A stretch of 55,518 bases of DNA. It comes from Hyphomicrobiales bacterium (GTDB lineage: Bacteria > Pseudomonadota > Alphaproteobacteria > Rhizobiales > Rhizobiaceae). Positions 53,626-55,518 of the stretch are shown in pieces. The position numbers and the translations under genes were made by a program. The stretch's first letter is position 1, and the number at the start of each line of letters is the position of its first letter. The stretch spans positions 73,780 through 129,297 of the forward strand of contig UCJD01000035.1 in the NCBI GenBank assembly GCA_900472605.1. The letters run 5' to 3'. The notes below the pieces were generated by a model. It did not search any database and was not told the origin of the DNA. It saw nothing but the letters and a program-made list of their open reading frames with translations.

Positions 53626-54417
53626 CTAACGGATTTCGGATCTCGCGTCACGAAGGAAGCGCAGCACGGTGTCGTTGAAGGTCTTCGGTTCCGTCACGTT
53701 GACGGCATGGGCGCCGAAGTCGGTCAGCGCTAGCTCGGCATGCGGCAGTTCTGCAGCGAGGCGGATCGATCGGGTGTAGGGGACGAGAAGGTCGTCGCGG
53801 GTGGCCATGACCAGCGTGGGGGTTGCGATCTCCGACAGCCGCTCGTCGAGATCGAAGGCCCCGAGAGCCGCGATACGGCGCAGGATGTTGGTCCTGCCCT
53901 GGAAATGGGCGATGGCGTGAAGCTCTTCGGCGTCGAGACGCTCGGCATTGCCGGACATCCAGACCGCGGGATAGAGGAAGAGCGGCTGCGCCTTGACGAA
54001 CATCTCGACGCCGGAGCGTTCCAGAAGCTCGATCCTGACATCGAAGCAGCGGCCGGAATGCGGGTCCGCCTTGCTCCAGGCGTTGACGAGGATCAGCTGG
54101 CCGATCATGTCGGGCCGGCGGAGCGCGATATCCAGCCCTATCAATCCGCCAAGCGCGTGACCCATGAAATCGAAGCGCTCGAGGCCGAGCTCCAGCGCGA
54201 TCTCCAGAACGTCGTCGGCCATGGCGGCGATGCCGCCCGCTTCGGGCACCTCGCCGCCGGTGCGGCCGGTGCCGCGATGATCGTAGGTGATGACGCGGAA
54301 ATCATGGGATAGCGCTTCGAGCTGCGGCGCCCAGTAACCGCCGGAACCCCCAAGGCCCGAAGACAGGATGATGGTCCTGGCATCGGCATGGGTCTGGCCA
54401 TGTATGTCGAAATGCAT
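53626..54417 (-). CDS. rutD: RutD alpha/beta hydrolase (aminoacrylate hydrolysis)
   Basis: Proposed to speed hydrolysis of aminoacrylate to malonic semialdehyde in the Rut pathway. It is a 263-residue alpha/beta-hydrolase: LSSGLGGSGGYWAPQ oxyanion region, VITYDHRGTGRT, and MGHALGGLIGLD, where the usual nucleophile Ser of GxSxG is Ala, as is common in RutD-type proteins; an Asp and a late His (DFGAHAVNVTEP) remain. It starts five bases after the rutC stop. The position in the operon supports the name. Confidence 0.9.
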   Translation of the reverse strand: MHFDIHGQTHADARTIILSSGLGGSGGYWAPQLEALSHDFRVITYDHRGTGRTGGEVPEAGGIAAMADDVLEIALELGLERFDFMGHALGGLIGLDIALRRPDMIGQLILVNAWSKADPHSGRCFDVRIELLERSGVEMFVKAQPLFLYPAVWMSGNAERLDAEELHAIAHFQGRTNILRRIAALGAFDLDERLSEIATPTLVMATRDDLLVPYTRSIRLAAELPHAELALTDFGAHAVNVTEPKTFNDTVLRFLRDARSEIR

Positions 54418-54422
54418 GCGTC

Positions 54423-54812
54423 TCACTTCTTGCCGATGTGGGCGACGGTTGCGATCTCGACCAGGGCATCGGGCTTGACCAGACCGCACTGAACGCAATA
54501 GCGGGCCGGCTTGTCGCCGGGGAAATACTCGGCATAGACGGCATTGACGGCCTGATAGTTGGCCCAGTCAGTGACGAAGATGTGGTTCATGGTTACGTCC
54601 TCCATCGTACCGCCTGCCGTCTCGATCACCGATTTGATGAGCTCGAGCACATGGCGGGTCTGGGCGCCGGCATCGCCGACATGGACGACATCGTTGTTCT
54701 TGTCGAAAGGCAGGGTGCCGGAGACATAGACAATGCCGTCGGCAAGCGTGCCTGGCGAATAGGGGGCGATCGGCTTCTGGGTTCCCTCGGGGACGATGAT
54801 CGATTTTGGCAT
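54423..54812 (-). CDS. rutC: RutC (RidA/YjgF family aminoacrylate deaminase)
   Basis: A 129-residue RidA-fold trimer-forming protein that converts aminoacrylate to malonic semialdehyde plus ammonia. Features: PIAPYSPGTLADGIVYVSGTLPFD, GGTMEDVTMNHIFVTDWANY, and ARYCVQCGLVKPDALVEIATVAHI, whose Arg and Glu line the family active site. AGAGGA seven bases upstream. It lies between rutB and rutD with short gaps. Confidence 0.95.
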   Translation of the reverse strand: MPKSIIVPEGTQKPIAPYSPGTLADGIVYVSGTLPFDKNNDVVHVGDAGAQTRHVLELIKSVIETAGGTMEDVTMNHIFVTDWANYQAVNAVYAEYFPGDKPARYCVQCGLVKPDALVEIATVAHIGKK

Positions 54813-54837
54813 GATGTGTCCTCTTCTTTGCTCGTGA

Positions 54838-55518
54838 TCAGGCTTCGGTGGGTGCGGCTTGTGAGATGACGCCGCAGAAATCGTTGACGGTTGAGACCCA
54901 GCCGAAGAATTTCTCGACGTTGTAGACGGTCGCCTGCTGGATGAAATCGGGACCGAGGTGATGGGTTGCGTCTTCGAGCATCACGCCGAAATATTCGAGG
55001 TGGAAGGCGTCGCGCAGCGAGCTCTCGACACAGACGTTGGTGGCGATGCCGACGAAAACGAGATTGCGGATGCCGCGGGCGCGCAGCACGCTGTCCATGT
55101 TGGTGTTGAAGAAGCCGCTGTAGCGGGTCTTCGGCACCAGGATATCGCCCGGTTGCGGCTGCAGCTCGTCGACAATGGCGTAGTCCCAGGTTCCCTTTGC
55201 CAGAAGCTGGCCCTGCAGCTCCGGCCGCTGGCGCATGGTCTTCAGCGCATTCGACTTGTGATAATTGGGCGATCCCGGTCCGCCGGCCTCGACATAGTCC
55301 CTGTCCCAGCCATTCTGGAAATAGATGACCTGGACGCCTGACGCGCGAGCGGCGTCGAGCGTCTTCTTGATGTTCGCGATCGTGCCCTTGGCGCCGGAGA
55401 TGTCGAAGCCGGCAAGGTCGACATAGCCGCCCTCGGTCGAATAGGCGTTCTGCATGTCCACGACCACGACGGCTGTTTCGCTTGGTTTCAGCGTGATCGG
55501 CTCGGGGCGGGCGGGGAG
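54838..55518 (-). CDS. rutB: RutB ureidoacrylate/peroxyureidoacrylate amidohydrolase (partial)
   Basis: Isochorismatase-family cysteine hydrolase of the Rut pyrimidine pathway. The frame is open to the window edge (226 residues visible; the N-terminus, about 10-25 residues, is missing). Motifs: VVDMQNAY (catalytic Asp), a Lys in VPKTRYSGFFNTNMDS, and GIATNVCVESSLRDAFHLEY with the catalytic Cys. The visible N-terminal residues before VVDMQN (RPEPITLKPSE) align with known RutB. rutA should lie just beyond the window. Confidence 0.95.
   Translation of the reverse strand, partial: LPARPEPITLKPSETAVVVVDMQNAYSTEGGYVDLAGFDISGAKGTIANIKKTLDAARASGVQVIYFQNGWDRDYVEAGGPGSPNYHKSNALKTMRQRPELQGQLLAKGTWDYAIVDELQPQPGDILVPKTRYSGFFNTNMDSVLRARGIRNLVFVGIATNVCVESSLRDAFHLEYFGVMLEDATHHLGPDFIQQATVYNVEKFFGWVSTVNDFCGVISQAAPTEA

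Overview
This is ordinary, densely coded chromosomal DNA of a high-GC alphaproteobacterium, most likely a member of the Rhizobiaceae (Rhizobium, Agrobacterium or Sinorhizobium type). The markers are a class II DAHP synthase, a cobalamin-riboswitch-controlled bluB, an ATP12-type F1 assembly factor, a malic enzyme fused to a phosphotransacetylase-like domain, DUF2865 and TadE/TadG proteins, an EcfG-type promoter, and frequent TTG/GTG starts. I see no insertion sequence, prophage, integrase, CRISPR array or rRNA operon. The placement is inference from gene content, not from a database search.

Layout. 1-2.2 kb: gcvT behind a tandem glycine riboswitch, a small hypothetical gene and a small lipoprotein. 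2.2-5.5 kb: a two-gene membrane glycosyltransferase unit and the fluoride channel crcB. 5.6-10.7 kb, plus strand: rluC, a HAD phosphatase, the ATP12 chaperone, a lipoprotein, pccB and a DoxX protein ending in a strong terminator. 10.7-20.3 kb, minus strand: a glutathione-dependent formaldehyde pathway (fghA, gfa, adhC) with a YaiI protein and an ElaA acetyltransferase, then an SRPBCC-M50 protease fusion, pccA, a hypothetical gene, an EamA transporter and tRNA-Leu(GAG). 20.4-25.6 kb: lipB, a repeat-bearing periplasmic protein, gph, rpiA, a DUF2059 protein and gor. 25.6-30.9 kb: three Tad-pilus-type genes interrupted by aroG. 31-42.6 kb: DUF1003, an LtaS-type phosphoglycerol transferase, a TolB-like propeller protein, riboswitch-bluB, DUF2865, malic enzyme, an LpxH-like phosphoesterase, an MFS permease and a dipeptide epimerase. 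42.7-46.7 kb: an Mla-type lipid ABC transporter. 46.7-52.1 kb: an acetyltransferase, three small membrane-protein genes, coaD, two cyclophilins, queA and tgt. 52.1-55.5 kb: two small membrane or secreted proteins and the pyrimidine-degradation genes rutF, rutD, rutC and rutB, with rutB cut by the window edge.

Functional themes: one-carbon metabolism (glycine cleavage, formaldehyde oxidation), propionyl-CoA carboxylation split over two loci (pccB and pccA about 6 kb apart on opposite strands), envelope lipid transport and decoration, and queuosine tRNA modification.

The least explained material is regulatory. Two small membrane-protein units near 47.4-48.1 kb share an identically spaced 11-bp-periodic promoter box, and one of them also has a near-perfect EcfG (general stress) promoter. 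A fourfold 11-bp-periodic Pho-box-like array lies between the phosphoglycerol transferase and the TolB-like gene, and half of the small-gene box recurs directly beside it. Tgt appears to have lost two of its three zinc cysteines. I did not find an obviously new multi-gene system; the shared promoter box and its small membrane proteins are the best candidate.
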